DNA of 37,773 bases, from positions 1 through 37,773 of the IMG/VR virus record IMGVR_UViG_3300035703_000213. One strand, given 5' to 3'. Of the stretch, positions 37,635 through 37,773 are shown in pieces. Origin of the DNA: a virus. The notes below the pieces were generated by a model. The model searched no databases, was not told where the DNA came from, and saw nothing but the letters and a program-made list of their open reading frames with translations. A program made the position numbers and the translations under genes. Every line of letters starts with the position of its first letter. Positions within the stretch are counted from its first letter, which is position 1.

Positions 37635-37652
37635 TTTTCGCGTCGCGTTACG

Positions 37653-37657
37653 CACAC
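37653..37657. repeat. Target-site duplication, right copy (cacac)
   Basis: Identical to 123..127; see the prophage entry. The host reading frame continues from here. Confidence 0.85.
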
Positions 37658-37773
37658 CGCCGCCGAACTCATCGTGAAACGGGCGGACCACCAAAAAGAG
37701 CGCATGGGGCTGACGACCTGGGCAAAAGCCCCCATCGGCAAGATTTTGAAAAGCGATGTCGTGGTGGCCAAAA
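37653..37773 (+). pseudogene. RhuM-family host gene, 3' side fragment
   Basis: In frame from 37653: HTAAELIVKRADHQKERMGL, then TTWAKAPIGKILKSDVVVAK, running off the window. This is the continuation of the RhuM C-terminal segment whose upstream half ends at 127. The overlap HT in both halves comes from the duplicated cacac. No start codon is supplied by the phage end, so this half is probably not translated in the lysogen. Confidence 0.85.

Larger units (their letters stand above)
128..37652. mobile_element. Complete Mu-like transposable prophage (~37.5 kb)
   Basis: The limits come from the interrupted RhuM reading frame and the 5-bp duplication. The length is close to that of Mu (about 37 kb). 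The content includes a DDE transposase, a MuB-type ATPase, a repressor, Mu-type terminase, portal, MuF, G, I and T homologues, a tape measure protein and tail genes. All main genes are intact, so the element looks potentially functional. Genes form two divergent arms: minus strand from 14361 to 203 and plus strand from 14407 to 37603. The terminal bases (AT... at left, ...CG at right) are not the usual TG/CA of Mu-type ends. Confidence 0.93.

Noticed and set aside
128-37652. Contractile (myovirus) tail
   Set aside because: No sheath, baseplate-wedge or tail-lysozyme motifs were seen; tube-like, frameshifting chaperone and tape measure genes fit a long non-contractile tail.
128-37652. tRNA or rRNA genes
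   Set aside because: No cloverleaf-like or rRNA-like stretch was noticed by eye; coding density leaves little room.

Overview
The window holds one complete Mu-like transposable prophage (about 128..37652, 37.5 kb) inside a bacterial chromosome. The outermost bases on each side are two halves of one interrupted host gene. They encode the start and end of a conserved RhuM-family (virulence protein RhuM) segment and rejoin in frame, and a 5-bp direct repeat (cacac, 123..127 and 37653..37657) marks the target-site duplication expected of Mu-type transposition. The host is a high-GC bacterium. Many start codons follow short degenerate tandem repeats such as (CATTCGT)n, (TCATCCC)n or (TCTCCGC)n, and most lack a Shine-Dalgarno sequence. 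I associate that style with Verrucomicrobiota and related phyla, but this is inference, not proof.

The layout differs from Mu. Regulation and transposition lie in the middle and two arms diverge from them. The LEFT ARM (203..14361, all minus strand) begins with an XRE repressor. It continues with a signal-peptide protein, a Pmp3-domain membrane protein and several small membrane proteins (conversion or lysis candidates). Next come tail genes: a terminator-like protein, two paralogous tail-tube-like proteins, a glycine-rich beta-helix fibre, and a G/GT-type chaperone pair with a textbook -1 frameshift signal. It ends with an M15 endopeptidase, terminase small and large subunits (gp27, gp28-like) and the DUF935 portal (gp29-like) at the left end. 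The RIGHT ARM (14407..37603, plus strand) starts with a small Ner-like protein, a ParB-like protein, a MuA-type DDE transposase and a MuB-type ATPase. About ten small early genes follow, including an AP2-like protein, a tandem winged-helix protein and an RMF-like protein. Then come MuF (gp30-like) with a JAMM-like tail, a low-GC accessory module (28176..29540) closed by a strong hairpin, virion morphogenesis protein G, protease/scaffold I, a decoration protein, a gpT-like major capsid protein, gp36-like, the tape measure protein and two distal tail proteins.

The two arms together encode one virion. Terminase and portal are in one arm and MuF, protease and capsid in the other. Tail tube and chaperones are in the left arm and the tape measure is in the right. 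No sheath was seen, so a long flexible tail is more likely than a contractile one. Repressor and Ner-like genes face away from each other across a 45-bp gap with repeated operator-like boxes, the natural lysis/lysogeny switch. ATGA/GTGA overlaps are frequent and show tight translational coupling in both arms.
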